This document shows, piece by piece, positions 36,906 through 45,485 of a stretch of DNA of 64,000 nt; the stretch's first letter is position 1, and each line of letters begins with the position of its first letter. Both the position numbers and the translations under genes were made by a program. The notes under the pieces were generated by a model, which did no database searches, was not told where the DNA came from, and saw nothing but the letters and a program-made list of their open reading frames with translations. The stretch spans positions 62,001-126,000 of the forward strand of contig NZ_QBUH01000009.1 of NCBI RefSeq assembly GCF_003058195.1. The letters are read 5' to 3'. This stretch comes from Elizabethkingia sp. YR214. GTDB lineage: Bacteria > Bacteroidota > Bacteroidia > Flavobacteriales > Weeksellaceae.

Positions 36906-36936
36906 TAAAAAACTCCCGAAAGGGAGTTTTTTATTT
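36906..36936. terminator. Terminator with GAAA tetraloop (near-identical to 17938-17966)
   Basis: ACTCCC-GAAA-GGGAGT with A and T runs on both sides; lies between the convergent S9 peptidase and META lipoprotein genes and can act in both directions. Confidence 0.9.
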
Positions 36937-36955
36937 TATATATATTAAAAATTGC

Positions 36956-37426
36956 TTATTCTGCTACAGCACGGAATCTTGCTAAAGGAGCCACGCGTCC
37001 TTTGTTGATTGACAATACATCTCCTTCTTTGCTTACTGTATAATTGTCAGCGGTTACCAAAGCCTTGCTTAGGCCTTGCTCTATGCTCATATCCTCACAA
37101 GCCATCATAGTAGACATTCCCTGAGCAAACTGAACTTTGAAGCCGGATAATTTAAGGTTTCCACCAATACCATTACAGCCGCCGGAAGCATCATAAGAAT
37201 AATCTTTTTCCTGTTTTATAAGTTTCAGGTAAGGTTCTTTTCCGTTAACTTTATCCGCTACAGGTTTCCCATTTAGCTCAATTAACTTCCATCTTTTTCC
37301 AAGAATTGTATTTTCAGGCATTGTACTTTGTTGTGAGGTATTATTGTTGTTCGTATTCTGAACGGTATTACAAGAATTTGCTAATAATAAGATTCCTGCA
37401 GCAATAAGTGTAAGATGTTTTTTCAT
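36956..37426 (-). CDS. META-domain lipoprotein (HslJ-like)
   Basis: 156-residue lipoprotein: signal with lipobox LANSC (Cys19), a short Asn/Thr/Gln-rich linker, then a META domain (GKRWKLIELNGKPV, the GGCNGIGG turn and the MMACEDMSIEQGLSKAL helix). HslJ-type META domains are linked to heat-inducible outer-membrane functions and novobiocin tolerance in E. coli; the role here is unknown. The domain is complete. Confidence 0.9.
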   Translation of the reverse strand: MKKHLTLIAAGILLLANSCNTVQNTNNNNTSQQSTMPENTILGKRWKLIELNGKPVADKVNGKEPYLKLIKQEKDYSYDASGGCNGIGGNLKLSGFKVQFAQGMSTMMACEDMSIEQGLSKALVTADNYTVSKEGDVLSINKGRVAPLARFRAVAE

Positions 37427-37535
37427 AATTTATTTTTAAAAAACTTTATGTTTATTATTTACTAAGATACTTTTTTTTATAAATAGGTTGGAAAAGAATC
37501 CGTTTTCTTTACAATTTATTTTAATCAAATAATCA

Positions 37536-37567
37536 TTGACCTGATTATAAATATTTTACTACATTTG
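37536..37567 (+). promoter_or_regulatory. Strong promoter of the ABC-F gene
   Basis: TTG (37536-37538), 21-nt spacer, TACATTTG (37560-37567): an exact match to the Bacteroidota consensus. Predicted transcription start is about 37572, giving a leader of about 109 nt to the ATG at 37681. Confidence 0.65.
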
Positions 37568-37590
37568 TTTTATAATTAAAAATTCCGATA

Positions 37591-37688
37591 GTAAGCATGT
37601 AGAATTAAATTTCTTTCCGTAATTATCTAATCCTGATGTCAGGGTTAGTTTCTATTTATTCATTTTTTAAGAAAGAAATAATGCTTAC
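37591..37688 (+). promoter_or_regulatory. Structured leader predicted to bury the ABC-F start codon
   Basis: GTAAGCAT (37591-37598) is the exact complement of the start region ATGCTTAC (37681-37688), and ATTTCTTTC (37609-37617) is the exact complement of GAAAGAAAT (37671-37679), in the right nested order. Between them is a 10-bp hairpin CTAATCCTGA / TCAGGGTTAG (37627-37648, one G-U pair), with an in-frame upstream ATG at 37636 in its tip. ATG-TAG occurs at 37597-37602. The layout suits translational attenuation; no folding energy was computed. Confidence 0.55.
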
Positions 37689-39267
37689 GTTACAAAATAT
37701 TACTTATCAGCATCCTGATAAGGAGATTCTTTTTGAGAACCTTAATTTTATAGTTAATAAAGGCGAAAAAATTGCAATTGTCGGAAACAATGGTTCCGGG
37801 AAATCTACATTGTTGAAACTAATCTCCGGATTATTAATTTCTGTTGCAGGAGATATAAGAGCAGAAGGAACTGTTTATTATCTTCCACAAATTCTGGAGC
37901 AGTTCGATACAAAGAGTATTGCAGCGGCTTTAGGAATAGAGGAAAAGCTTACAGCTTTAAAAGAAATTTTGGATGGTACTGTTACCGAAGAAAATATGGC
38001 TATTCTGAATGATGACTGGGACTTGGAAGAAAGAATCAGGCAGGCTATGGAAAAATGGGGGCTGTCTGACTTTACAGCATCTGATCTTATGGGCAGGTTA
38101 AGTGGGGGACAGAAAACAAAAGTTTTAATTGCTGGCATAGAGATCCATCAGCCAGATATTATACTGATGGATGAACCTACCAATCATCTGGATAGAAAGA
38201 GCAGGGAACAGTTGTATGAATTTATTGAGAATACAAATAAAACGCTTCTAGTCGTTAGTCATGATAGAACTTTACTAAACTTGCTGCCTAAAACAGCAGA
38301 GCTAAGTCGTAAAGAAATAGTGCTTTATGGTGGTAACTATGATTTTTATAAAGAACAAAAACAGATACAGCAAAATGCATTGCAGAATAGTATTAAGAAT
38401 ACTGAAAATGCACTGAAAAAAGCCAAAGCTACTGAACGGGAAACTCTGGAACGCCAGCAAAAGCTTGATGCAAAAGGGAAAAAGAAACAGGAAAAAGCAG
38501 GTGTCGCCAAAATAATGATGAATACCATGCGTAATAATGCTGAAAATAGTACTGCAAAAATAAAAGATATCCATTCAGATAAAATAGACGGTCTTAGTCA
38601 GGAGCTTCAACAATTACGGAGAGGCGTTCCGCTTACAGATCAGATGAAATTAGGGTTTGATCAGACCAATCTGCATCGTGGGAAAATACTGATAAAAGCA
38701 GATCAGATTAACTTTGCTTACAGTGAAAAGAATATTTGGAAACATCCTTTGGATATTATTGTTACCAGTGGGGAGAGGATTCTGATAAGCGGAGAAAACG
38801 GATCGGGAAAAACAACACTGATTAAACTGCTTTTGGGAAGAGTACAAACCACTGAAGGTAGTGTCGAAAGAGCAGATTTTTATTCGGTTTATATTGATCA
38901 GGATTACTCTATGATCAATCATTCTTTCAGTGTGATTCAGCAGGCAGAATCTTTTAATCAGCTTCCCTTACCTGAGCATGAAGTAAAGACAATACTCAGT
39001 CGATTTTTGTTTGGGAAAGAAACATGGGACAAATTCTGTAGTGTATTAAGTGGTGGTGAGAGAATGAGACTATTACTTGCATGTTTGTCAATTGCGGGAA
39101 AAGCTCCGGATATTATTATTCTGGATGAGCCTACTAATAATCTTGACATTCAGAATATTGGAATTCTTACCAATGCTATTAGGGATTACAAAGGAACATT
39201 ACTGATAATCTCACATGATGATGTCTTTTCTAAAGAGATAGATGTTGAAACCATTATTGAATTATAA
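37681..39267 (+). CDS. ABC-F family ATPase (possible ribosome-protection protein)
   Basis: Soluble twin ABC ATPase without membrane domains. NBD1: Walker A GNNGSGKST, signature LSGGQ, Walker B IILMDEPTNHLD. A charged linker of about 100 residues follows (KKQEKAGVAKIMMNTMRNN). NBD2: GENGSGKTT, LSGGE, IIILDEPTNNLD. ABC-F proteins act on ribosomes; some give resistance to macrolides, lincosamides, streptogramins or pleuromutilins, others are housekeeping factors, and the sequence alone does not decide. The ATG at 37681 matches family N-termini (LTLQNITYQ); an in-frame ATG at 37636 would add 15 residues. 528 residues. Confidence 0.9.
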   Translation: MLTLQNITYQHPDKEILFENLNFIVNKGEKIAIVGNNGSGKSTLLKLISGLLISVAGDIRAEGTVYYLPQILEQFDTKSIAAALGIEEKLTALKEILDGTVTEENMAILNDDWDLEERIRQAMEKWGLSDFTASDLMGRLSGGQKTKVLIAGIEIHQPDIILMDEPTNHLDRKSREQLYEFIENTNKTLLVVSHDRTLLNLLPKTAELSRKEIVLYGGNYDFYKEQKQIQQNALQNSIKNTENALKKAKATERETLERQQKLDAKGKKKQEKAGVAKIMMNTMRNNAENSTAKIKDIHSDKIDGLSQELQQLRRGVPLTDQMKLGFDQTNLHRGKILIKADQINFAYSEKNIWKHPLDIIVTSGERILISGENGSGKTTLIKLLLGRVQTTEGSVERADFYSVYIDQDYSMINHSFSVIQQAESFNQLPLPEHEVKTILSRFLFGKETWDKFCSVLSGGERMRLLLACLSIAGKAPDIIILDEPTNNLDIQNIGILTNAIRDYKGTLLIISHDDVFSKEIDVETIIEL

Positions 39268-39273
39268 AACTAA

Positions 39274-39310
39274 AAATCCTTGTTAAGGTTTAAAAACCTG
39301 ACAAGGATTT
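39274..39310. repeat. Dispersed palindrome forming a long hairpin
   Basis: AAATCCTTGTTAAGGTTT pairs with AAACCTGACAAGGATTT over about 17 bp (one G-T pair). On the minus strand it is followed by a T-rich run, so it can end transcription of the 39309-39620 gene, whose stop codon overlaps it. Core shared with 17976-17990 and 56996-57026. Confidence 0.75.
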
Positions 39311-39620
39311 ACATACGTACTTGTGTTGAAAGGTATAAACTCATTGCTACTACAATATAGTATAAGATAATATTTACAACTAAGTACATGATTTCATCGG
39401 TAATAACTGATTTTCGGTTAATGCTTTTTACACTTTCATAAATAAGTACTGCCGGAGAAATGAGAACTGTAAAGGCAGATAGTATGAATACACTTAAAAT
39501 AATGTATTCATAGAAAATCCATTTGAAATTATAGTTGCTGAAAATAAGATGCTGGATTCCAAAAACCAAAATAAAAAGATATAGGAATATCTGAATTTTA
39601 TGAATCTTTATAATCGTCAT
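39309..39620 (-). CDS. Small multi-helix membrane protein
   Basis: 103 residues with about three hydrophobic helices (IFLYLFILVFGIQHLIF, YIILSVFILSAFTVLISPAVLIY, VVNIILYYIVVAMSLYL). No family recognised. The ATG shares a base with the upstream gene's TAA (TAATG), indicating coupled translation with that 139-residue protein; the two probably form one functional pair. Confidence 0.65.
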   Translation of the reverse strand: MTIIKIHKIQIFLYLFILVFGIQHLIFSNYNFKWIFYEYIILSVFILSAFTVLISPAVLIYESVKSINRKSVITDEIMYLVVNIILYYIVVAMSLYLSTQVRM

Positions 39621-40039
39621 TACATTCTTGATTTATAGATTATCGGACCATGCTGATAGGGTATAGAGTCGTTAACCAGCTTTACTGTAATGGAATCAAA
39701 ATATTTCTTTTGTCCAAATTTGGTTTTGAAGTCATCTATATACTGATGTACTTTTTTTATATCATCAACTTTACCATCTTTAGTATATAGCAGAAGCTCA
39801 AAATGCTCTGATTTTACTTCTTTTTCATTATCAACATCTCTGTAATACCAAATATTACCTATAACATCCCCAATAGTCATTTTTAGATTATATTTTTCAT
39901 TCAATCTTCCGAGAAGTTCTGTTGTTTCTGGGGAAGGTTCATAACTAGGTTGTTTGCGTACCCAGGCAAATGGATTTAAATACAAAAACAAAGGGAGAAG
40001 GATAAGAATAATGAAAACAAGAGTTAGAAATTTCTTCAT
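39620..40039 (-). CDS. Membrane-anchored hypothetical protein
   Basis: 139 residues. An N-terminal signal anchor (FLTLVFIILILLPLFLYL) is followed by a soluble, charged domain (about 30-139) with no recognised family. Its stop overlaps the start of the multi-helix gene. Possibly a periplasmic partner of that membrane protein. No function proposed. Confidence 0.65.
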   Translation of the reverse strand: MKKFLTLVFIILILLPLFLYLNPFAWVRKQPSYEPSPETTELLGRLNEKYNLKMTIGDVIGNIWYYRDVDNEKEVKSEHFELLLYTKDGKVDDIKKVHQYIDDFKTKFGQKKYFDSITVKLVNDSIPYQHGPIIYKSRM

Positions 40040-40104
40040 TTTTATAGTTACAGATTTTTTGTCTAATTTAATTAATCAATGCGTATTTCCGAGATATCTA
40101 GCAC

Positions 40105-40137
40105 AAAAAATCCGGAAGAAACTCCTCCGGATTTTTT
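40105..40137. terminator. Bidirectional terminator after the permease gene
   Basis: AAAAAATCCGG / CCGGATTTTTT with an 11-nt loop, located 15 nt beyond the stop of the minus-strand permease. Confidence 0.88.
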
Positions 40138-40152
40138 ATATATCTATAAGGT

Positions 40153-41568
40153 TTACTTTATTTTTTTACTCTTCTTTACCAGAAGGTAGCAGATGTATAA
40201 AAATGCTACCCATATCGGGATAAGCTCTACAGAAATTTTTAACCCTGTAAACCACATAATGACTAAGATTCCGAAAAGAAATATTAAGCATATATAATTG
40301 GTTATCGGGTACAGGAAGGACGGAAATTTGGTTTTTTCTCCTTCGTGTGCCTGTTTGAATTTAAAATGCGTAAAACTGATCATAATCCAATTGATAACCA
40401 GTGATGATACAACAAGAGACATCAGTATACTAAGTGCCTTTTCCGGAATAATTTTATTGATAACAATACAAATTGCTGCAAATATTGCAGAAACTAATAT
40501 TGCCATTACCGGAACGTGGTTTTTATTCAGTTTGGATAAAAATTTAGGAGCATTACCTTGCTCGGCAAGCCCGAATAACATACGGCTGTTACTGTATACA
40601 CTACTGTTGTATACAGACAAGGCAGCAGTCAGTACAATAATATTCAGCACATTTGCAATGAAACTTGTGAAATATACAGTATGCCCGAATAGATTAAACT
40701 GAAATCCTTTTAATCTCTCAAAAACCATTACAAAAGGACTGCTTCCTTCTGTAATATTGGCCCATGGAGATAGTGAAAACAGTATGATCAATGCTCCTAC
40801 ATAGAAAATAAGAATCCTGTAAATTACCTGATTAGTTGCCTTAGGGATATTCTTTTCAGGGTTCTCAGCTTCAGCAGCTGTTATTCCTACAAGCTCTAAT
40901 CCGCCAAAAGAGAACATAATAAGCGCCATAGCTGCTAATAATCCTTGAAAACTCCCACCCGAAGAAGTACTGATCCAGCCTTTAGGGAAGAAGCCACCAT
41001 TATTCCAAAGATTGCTTATCGTTGCATTTTCTCCACCAGTACCACTAATAAGCAGATAACTACCGAATAAAATCATAGCAATAATAGCCACAACTTTTAT
41101 AATAGAAAACCAGAACTCGGCCTCTCCATATACTTTTACAGAAGCCAGGTTTAGTGCATTAATTACAAAGAAGAAAAATAGGCTGGACACCCACAACGGA
41201 ATTTCAGGCCACCAGAACTGTACATAAACTCCTATAGCAGTAAGCTCAGACATACTTACTAAAATATACAACATCCAATAATTCCAACCGGAAGCAAATC
41301 CGGCAAAAGGTCCCCAATATTTGTATGCGAAATGGCTAAAGCTACCCGAAACAGGCTCCTGAACAACCATTTCTCCCAGTTGACGCATTATAAAAAAAGC
41401 AATGAAACCAGCCATTGCATAACCTAAAATTACAGAAGGACCTGCCAATACTGCTGCAGGACCAATACCCAGGAACAACCCGGTGCCTATTGCTCCGCCT
41501 AAAGCAATAAGCTGAATGTGACGATTTTGTAAACCGCGTTTTAATTCTTTCTTGTCTGAATTCTCCAA
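40153..41568 (-). CDS. Amino acid permease (APC/AAT family)
   Basis: 12-helix inner-membrane symporter for amino acids, close to the AroP/PheP/GabP type. The first helix motif LIALGGAIGTGLFLGIG and the ITAAEAENPEKNIPKA loop are diagnostic. Length 471. The start must be a TTG at 41568: an in-frame TAA lies two codons upstream and no ATG occurs before the first helix. Substrate not deducible. Terminated by a strong hairpin. Confidence 0.92.
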   Translation of the reverse strand: MENSDKKELKRGLQNRHIQLIALGGAIGTGLFLGIGPAAVLAGPSVILGYAMAGFIAFFIMRQLGEMVVQEPVSGSFSHFAYKYWGPFAGFASGWNYWMLYILVSMSELTAIGVYVQFWWPEIPLWVSSLFFFFVINALNLASVKVYGEAEFWFSIIKVVAIIAMILFGSYLLISGTGGENATISNLWNNGGFFPKGWISTSSGGSFQGLLAAMALIMFSFGGLELVGITAAEAENPEKNIPKATNQVIYRILIFYVGALIILFSLSPWANITEGSSPFVMVFERLKGFQFNLFGHTVYFTSFIANVLNIIVLTAALSVYNSSVYSNSRMLFGLAEQGNAPKFLSKLNKNHVPVMAILVSAIFAAICIVINKIIPEKALSILMSLVVSSLVINWIMISFTHFKFKQAHEGEKTKFPSFLYPITNYICLIFLFGILVIMWFTGLKISVELIPIWVAFLYICYLLVKKSKKIK

Positions 41569-41726
41569 CGTTTAATTTTTTACAAGTTTATTATTATTTT
41601 TCAGGCTTAAAAATAACATTTTAATTATATTAAATCACATTTTGATTATATTTTTGCTGAAATAACAGAAGAAAAACAACAAATGCCCGAAAAAAATATT
41701 TTCGGAATTAAATAAGAGCGTGAATA

Positions 41727-42173
41727 ATGATTATGGATAAGGAACATTTATTGGAGCAGGTAAGAGCCCTGGCACAGGAAAAAGTAAAGCATCTTGAAGA
41801 ACTGATTGTATCTACCAGAGCATCTAATAACGATACAAAAAGCAGTATGGGTGATAAATATGAAACCTCCCGAGAAATGTTGCAACAGGAGATCAACAGA
41901 CTTCTATCTCAACAATCAGAAGTAAATAATCAGTTAGAGGTTTTACAGAATATTAATACAAAAGCTTCTGCCGTTGCAGGTTTAGGAGCCTATGTTGAGA
42001 CTTCTATGGGGAATTTTTATATCTCAGAAAGCCTTGGTAAACTGAATGTTAATGGAAAAGCCGTTATAGCCGTCTCTGCAAACGCTCCGCTGGTGCAATC
42101 TATGCTGAAGAAGAAAGCTGGAGATGAGTTTGAACTCAATGGTAAAAGTCAGAAGATTCTATCGATTGGATAA
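41727..42173 (+). CDS. GreA/GreB-like protein
   Basis: 148 residues: an N-terminal coiled coil (LLEQVRALAQEKVKHLEELI through LLSQQSEVNNQLEVLQN), then a small beta domain (GLGAYVETSMGNFYISESLG and ISANAPLVQSML-like turn, ending GDEFELNGKSQKILSIG) as in GreA-type C-terminal domains. Proteins like this in Flavobacteriia are often mis-named 3-oxoacyl-ACP synthase. Role in transcript cleavage or RNA polymerase binding is inferred. ATG at 41727 or 41733. Confidence 0.65.
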   Translation: MIMDKEHLLEQVRALAQEKVKHLEELIVSTRASNNDTKSSMGDKYETSREMLQQEINRLLSQQSEVNNQLEVLQNINTKASAVAGLGAYVETSMGNFYISESLGKLNVNGKAVIAVSANAPLVQSMLKKKAGDEFELNGKSQKILSIG

Positions 42174-42220
42174 TTGATATTATTAATGATTAACATTCCC
42201 TGCAAATGCCCTTTAATTCG

Positions 42221-42228
42221 TACATTTG
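42221..42228 (+). promoter_or_regulatory. -7 element of the MFS gene
   Basis: TACATTTG, with CTG (42200-42202) 18 nt upstream as a near-consensus -33. The GTG start is 42 nt downstream. Confidence 0.45.
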
Positions 42229-42270
42229 AGTATTCCTAAATTTTTCCGATAACACTAAAATCATATTACA

Positions 42271-43503
42271 GTGGGTTTACTCCGTATTTATGCCGATTCT
42301 TTCAAGGGATTGTCAAAAGAAGCCTGGATGCTTTCTATCGTAATGCTAATCAACAGATCTGGATCAATGGTACTGCCTTTCTTGGGTGTGTATATGACGG
42401 ATCAGTTAGAATTTAGTATTAAAGAATCGGGGATTGTACTGAGTTTTTATGGTGTAGGATCTGTTATTGGTTCCTGGCTTGGGGGATATTTTACTGATAA
42501 GTTTGGTGAATACAGGGTACAGTCTACCAGTTTATTCCTCAGTGCACCTCTCTTTTTGCTGATACCAATTTTTACTTCAGTAGAAGGAATGGCCTTAATT
42601 ATTCTTTTACAAAGTATTATTAGTGAGACTTTCCGTCCGGCAAACTCCGTGGCGATTACCAAATATGCACGACCCGAGAATCTGACAAGAGCTTTCTCTC
42701 TAAACAGAATGGCAATTAACCTTGGTTTCTCTATAGGTCCTGCTTTGGGCGGGATTTTGTCTTCATTCTCATACGAATTGCTTTTTATTACCAATGCTGT
42801 AGGAGCGATTATGGCAGGAATATTTTATGTGAGATTTTTTAGAAAAAGACATAAAATCTACCAAAAGAGAAATAAGGAAAAGAAGATTACAAATGAAGCC
42901 ATACAAAAAGAACTTTCACCATACAAAGATTTTCCGTTCCTGGTATACTGTCTGTTGTGTGCTATATTTTCGGTATGTTTCTTCCAGTTTTTCAATACCA
43001 TTCCTATTTTCTATAAAGAGGTAGCGCATCTGGATCAGAAAAGTATAGGTTACATCCTTGGGTATAGCGGATTTATTATCGTTGTGCTGGAAATGTTGGT
43101 TGTAAATTTTGCAGATAAATATCTGACTATTGCTAAAACTCTTTTGTATGGAATTCTGATGTGCTCAGTTGCTTATGCAATGCTTGCAATAAACCATCAT
43201 ATATCATTGATACTGTTGTCTATATCTATACTGAGCGTAGGTGAAATATTAGTGCTTCCGTTTATGTCTACTATTACGGCATTACGGTCCGGGAAAACCA
43301 ATCAGGGTGCCTATATGGGGCTTAATGGTATGACGTTCTCTATTTCATTTATTATTACACCCTTACTGGGAACCAGTGTAGCAAGTGACTTAGGCTTTAA
43401 TACATTATGGATAGGATCGGGAGTTGTTCTTGCATTAGCTGCTATTGGGATGTACTTTGTCGTAAACTGGCTTCTTCCGGGTAAGGTGAAAACAGCACAT
43501 TAA
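42271..43503 (+). CDS. MFS transporter (drug:H+ antiporter-like)
   Basis: 410-residue 12-helix transporter. Loop 2-3 motif A reads GGYFTDKFGEYR, and RPANSVAITKYARPENLTRA lies before helix 5; the N-half YMTDQLEFSIKESGIVLSFYG is typical of the DHA1/MdtH-like group. The start is GTG; no ATG occurs before the first helix. Substrate unknown. A terminator follows. Confidence 0.88.
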   Translation: MGLLRIYADSFKGLSKEAWMLSIVMLINRSGSMVLPFLGVYMTDQLEFSIKESGIVLSFYGVGSVIGSWLGGYFTDKFGEYRVQSTSLFLSAPLFLLIPIFTSVEGMALIILLQSIISETFRPANSVAITKYARPENLTRAFSLNRMAINLGFSIGPALGGILSSFSYELLFITNAVGAIMAGIFYVRFFRKRHKIYQKRNKEKKITNEAIQKELSPYKDFPFLVYCLLCAIFSVCFFQFFNTIPIFYKEVAHLDQKSIGYILGYSGFIIVVLEMLVVNFADKYLTIAKTLLYGILMCSVAYAMLAINHHISLILLSISILSVGEILVLPFMSTITALRSGKTNQGAYMGLNGMTFSISFIITPLLGTSVASDLGFNTLWIGSGVVLALAAIGMYFVVNWLLPGKVKTAH

Positions 43504-43528
43504 TCCAGAATATTACATTTTTAAATAC

Positions 43529-43560
43529 AAAGGCACAATAGTTTATATTGTGCCTTTATT
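43529..43560. terminator. Bidirectional terminator between MFS and TlpA genes
   Basis: 12-bp perfect stem AAAGGCACAATA / TATTGTGCCTTT with a 5-nt loop, followed by ATTTAT; convergent genes on both sides. Confidence 0.88.
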
Positions 43561-43581
43561 TATGTGGATATCAGCTAAACC

Positions 43582-44142
43582 TTATTTCTGTTTTTGTTGC
43601 TTGATAAAATCGATCATTTTCTGATCTGCATAATTGGTAATACCTTCAGATTGGAAGACAATAGCTCCCTTTTTATCCAGAATGACAGTAGTAGGTAAAG
43701 TTCCTTTGTAGAATTCACGAGGTATGGCTCCGTTTGGGAATGCTACAGGAAGAGTAAGCCCTTTGTCGCTGAATAGCTTTCTGGCTTTTTCCTGGTTGCC
43801 TTCTACTTCCAGAATAACAAATTTAACCTCATCATCATTTTTAAAGTTTTCATAAAGGCTTTGTATTGTCGGCATTTCAGCGATACATGGCGGACACCAC
43901 GTTGCCCAGAAGTTTATAAAAACAACCTTGTCCTTTAGATTCTCAAGGCTGATATCTGCTCCTTTTTCATCTTTTAGCTGCATTGTATAAGCTGCAGGAG
44001 TAGCTTCCTTAGGTTTGTTATTGAATTTAGGACCAAAGAGACCAATTTTCATAAGTGTACTTTGTACAAAGACTTTTACGCCCGGAACGAAAATAATACC
44101 AAGAACAAAAACAATAAGGATAATATTAATAAAACGTTTCAT
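43582..44142 (-). CDS. TlpA-like membrane-anchored thioredoxin
   Basis: Envelope disulfide reductase of the TlpA/ResA type. A signal anchor (FINIILIVFVLGIIFVPG) precedes a thioredoxin fold with the active site WATWCPPC and cis-Pro region GTLPTTVIL. ATG at 44142 is preferred; an extended frame begins further upstream without family similarity. 186 residues. Likely supplies electrons to periplasmic thiols, for example in cytochrome c maturation. Confidence 0.92.
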   Translation of the reverse strand: MKRFINIILIVFVLGIIFVPGVKVFVQSTLMKIGLFGPKFNNKPKEATPAAYTMQLKDEKGADISLENLKDKVVFINFWATWCPPCIAEMPTIQSLYENFKNDDEVKFVILEVEGNQEKARKLFSDKGLTLPVAFPNGAIPREFYKGTLPTTVILDKKGAIVFQSEGITNYADQKMIDFIKQQKQK

Positions 44143-44171
44143 ACAGGTAAAGATAAGCATTTTAAGAGCAT

Positions 44172-44200
44172 AAAAAAGACTGCCCAACTGGAGCAGCCTT
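44172..44200 (-). terminator. Intrinsic terminator of the DUF4822 gene
   Basis: On the minus strand AAGGCTGC / GCAGTCTT (one G-T pair), 9-nt loop, then a T-run. Confidence 0.75.
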
Positions 44201-44225
44201 ACAGATTATATTCTAAAATTAAATA

Positions 44226-44705
44226 CTACTTTCCCGGTTCTTTGTGAGTAGTTGGTGTATGGATAATGTCGAAGTATACAGCCTTATCATTTGCATTCGG
44301 GTATATTCTATAGGTAAATTCGGATCTCGTTAAAACAGTGATATCCACTACACGGGTAAATAAAGTTTCACCTTTATCATTCTTAGCAACAATAGTTCTG
44401 GTTTTTCCGTCAGCAGTAACAGACCAGTCTCCATGCATTTTAGGAGAATCGTCCAGATTGTACATCGTAAATGTACCATCTGTTTTGAAGTAAGCATAAC
44501 CTACAAAGTTTACTACATTAGGATCTTTAAGATCTACATTAGCACCGGCAGCATTTCTGGAGTTAGTAGTTAACCATGGAGTAGAAGCTAATGTCTGACT
44601 AGGTATAAGTTCTGGTTCTCTGTCATTATTGTCATTGGAACAAGAGATAAAGAATATGGCTAATAGTAATAAAGCCAATACTGAGAATAATTTTCTGTTT
44701 TTCAT
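44226..44705 (-). CDS. DUF4822 lipoprotein
   Basis: 159-residue lipoprotein. From ATG 44705 the signal is KLFSVLALLLLAIFFISC, with the lipidated Cys at 22; the longer frame starts with TTG. The mature part carries the DUF4822-type pattern: NVDLKDPNVVNFVGYAYF, DGTFTMYNLD, GDWSVTADGKTRTIVAKN, then EFTYRIYPNANDKAVYFD and IIHTPTTHKEPGK. Function unknown. A TATTTTTG -7-like element lies at 44726-44733 on the minus strand. Confidence 0.8.
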   Translation of the reverse strand: MKNRKLFSVLALLLLAIFFISCSNDNNDREPELIPSQTLASTPWLTTNSRNAAGANVDLKDPNVVNFVGYAYFKTDGTFTMYNLDDSPKMHGDWSVTADGKTRTIVAKNDKGETLFTRVVDITVLTRSEFTYRIYPNANDKAVYFDIIHTPTTHKEPGK

Positions 44706-44801
44706 TATCAAAATATTAATTGCAGCAAAAATATTTTATAATGAGTCAGCGGTTATTGTATATATGCTTGTAGTTGTTGTACAAATTATAACAAACGCTG
44801 T

Positions 44802-45485
44802 TTAAGGAAAATCTATCTGGAATCCAATTCCGCGAAGTGACTGAATCTTAATACCTTCATCGAGCTGGAAATATTTACGAAGCCTGCTGATAAATACATC
44901 CAGGCTTCTTCCTGTAAAATAATCATTTGTTTCCCATAGCTCATCCAGAATAATTTCTCGTTTAATTGTTTGGTTATTGTGCTGCAACAGAAACAAAAGC
45001 AAATCCAGTTCCCGTTGGGTAAGCCGGATTTCTTCTTTGGGATGACTGAGTAATAATTTATCAGAATGAAGGGTGTAAGTACCTATATTGATTGCAGATA
45101 ATGTTGTAGAGGCTGGTTGTGTTCTTTTCAGAATGTTTTGTATTCTCAGCGTGAGCTCTTCGGGGTCGCAAGGCTTGGCCAGATAATCATCAGCTCCTAG
45201 TTTTAAACCTGTTATACGGTCTATTTTCTGATTTTTAGCCGTTAAAAATAATAATGGAAAATCCTTTTTTTCTTTTAGAATAGCTTTTGCCAGAGAGAAC
45301 CCGTCAATATTAGGCATCATAATATCTAAAATACCAATATGGAAAGAAAACTCACCTTTCAGTAGTTCCATTACATCTTCAGGGTTTTGGTACCAGAATA
45401 CTTCGAAATCACTCAGTTCCAGATATTGCTTCAGAATCAATCCAAAATCGAAATCGTCTTCAGCCAAGAGTATTTTAGTTTTCAT
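44802..45485 (-). CDS. OmpR/PhoB-family response regulator
   Basis: 227 residues: receiver domain with acidic pocket EDD (10-11), phosphoacceptor Asp54 in ILDIMMPNIDG, the conserved Thr in FLTAKN and Lys in YLAKP; then a winged-helix DNA-binding domain (about 130-225: LTQRELDLLLFLLQHNNQTI, GRSLDVFISRLRKYF, LRGIGFQI). The start overlaps the histidine kinase stop by 11 bp, so they are coupled. Its likely DNA sites are the TTAAC triplets at 46821 and 47722 (inference). Confidence 0.95.
   Translation of the reverse strand: MKTKILLAEDDFDFGLILKQYLELSDFEVFWYQNPEDVMELLKGEFSFHIGILDIMMPNIDGFSLAKAILKEKKDFPLLFLTAKNQKIDRITGLKLGADDYLAKPCDPEELTLRIQNILKRTQPASTTLSAINIGTYTLHSDKLLLSHPKEEIRLTQRELDLLLFLLQHNNQTIKREIILDELWETNDYFTGRSLDVFISRLRKYFQLDEGIKIQSLRGIGFQIDFP

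Noticed and set aside
37636-37680. Upstream ATG at 37636 as the true ABC-F start or as a separate leader peptide
   Set aside because: It adds 15 residues not typical of the family, and it has no stop before the gene, so it is not a separate leader peptide. Kept only as an alternative start.
38302-38574. Hydrophobic minus-strand frame inside the ABC-F gene
   Set aside because: Antisense of the Lys/Gln-rich linker naturally yields Phe/Leu-rich sequence; no start context or neighbours support it.
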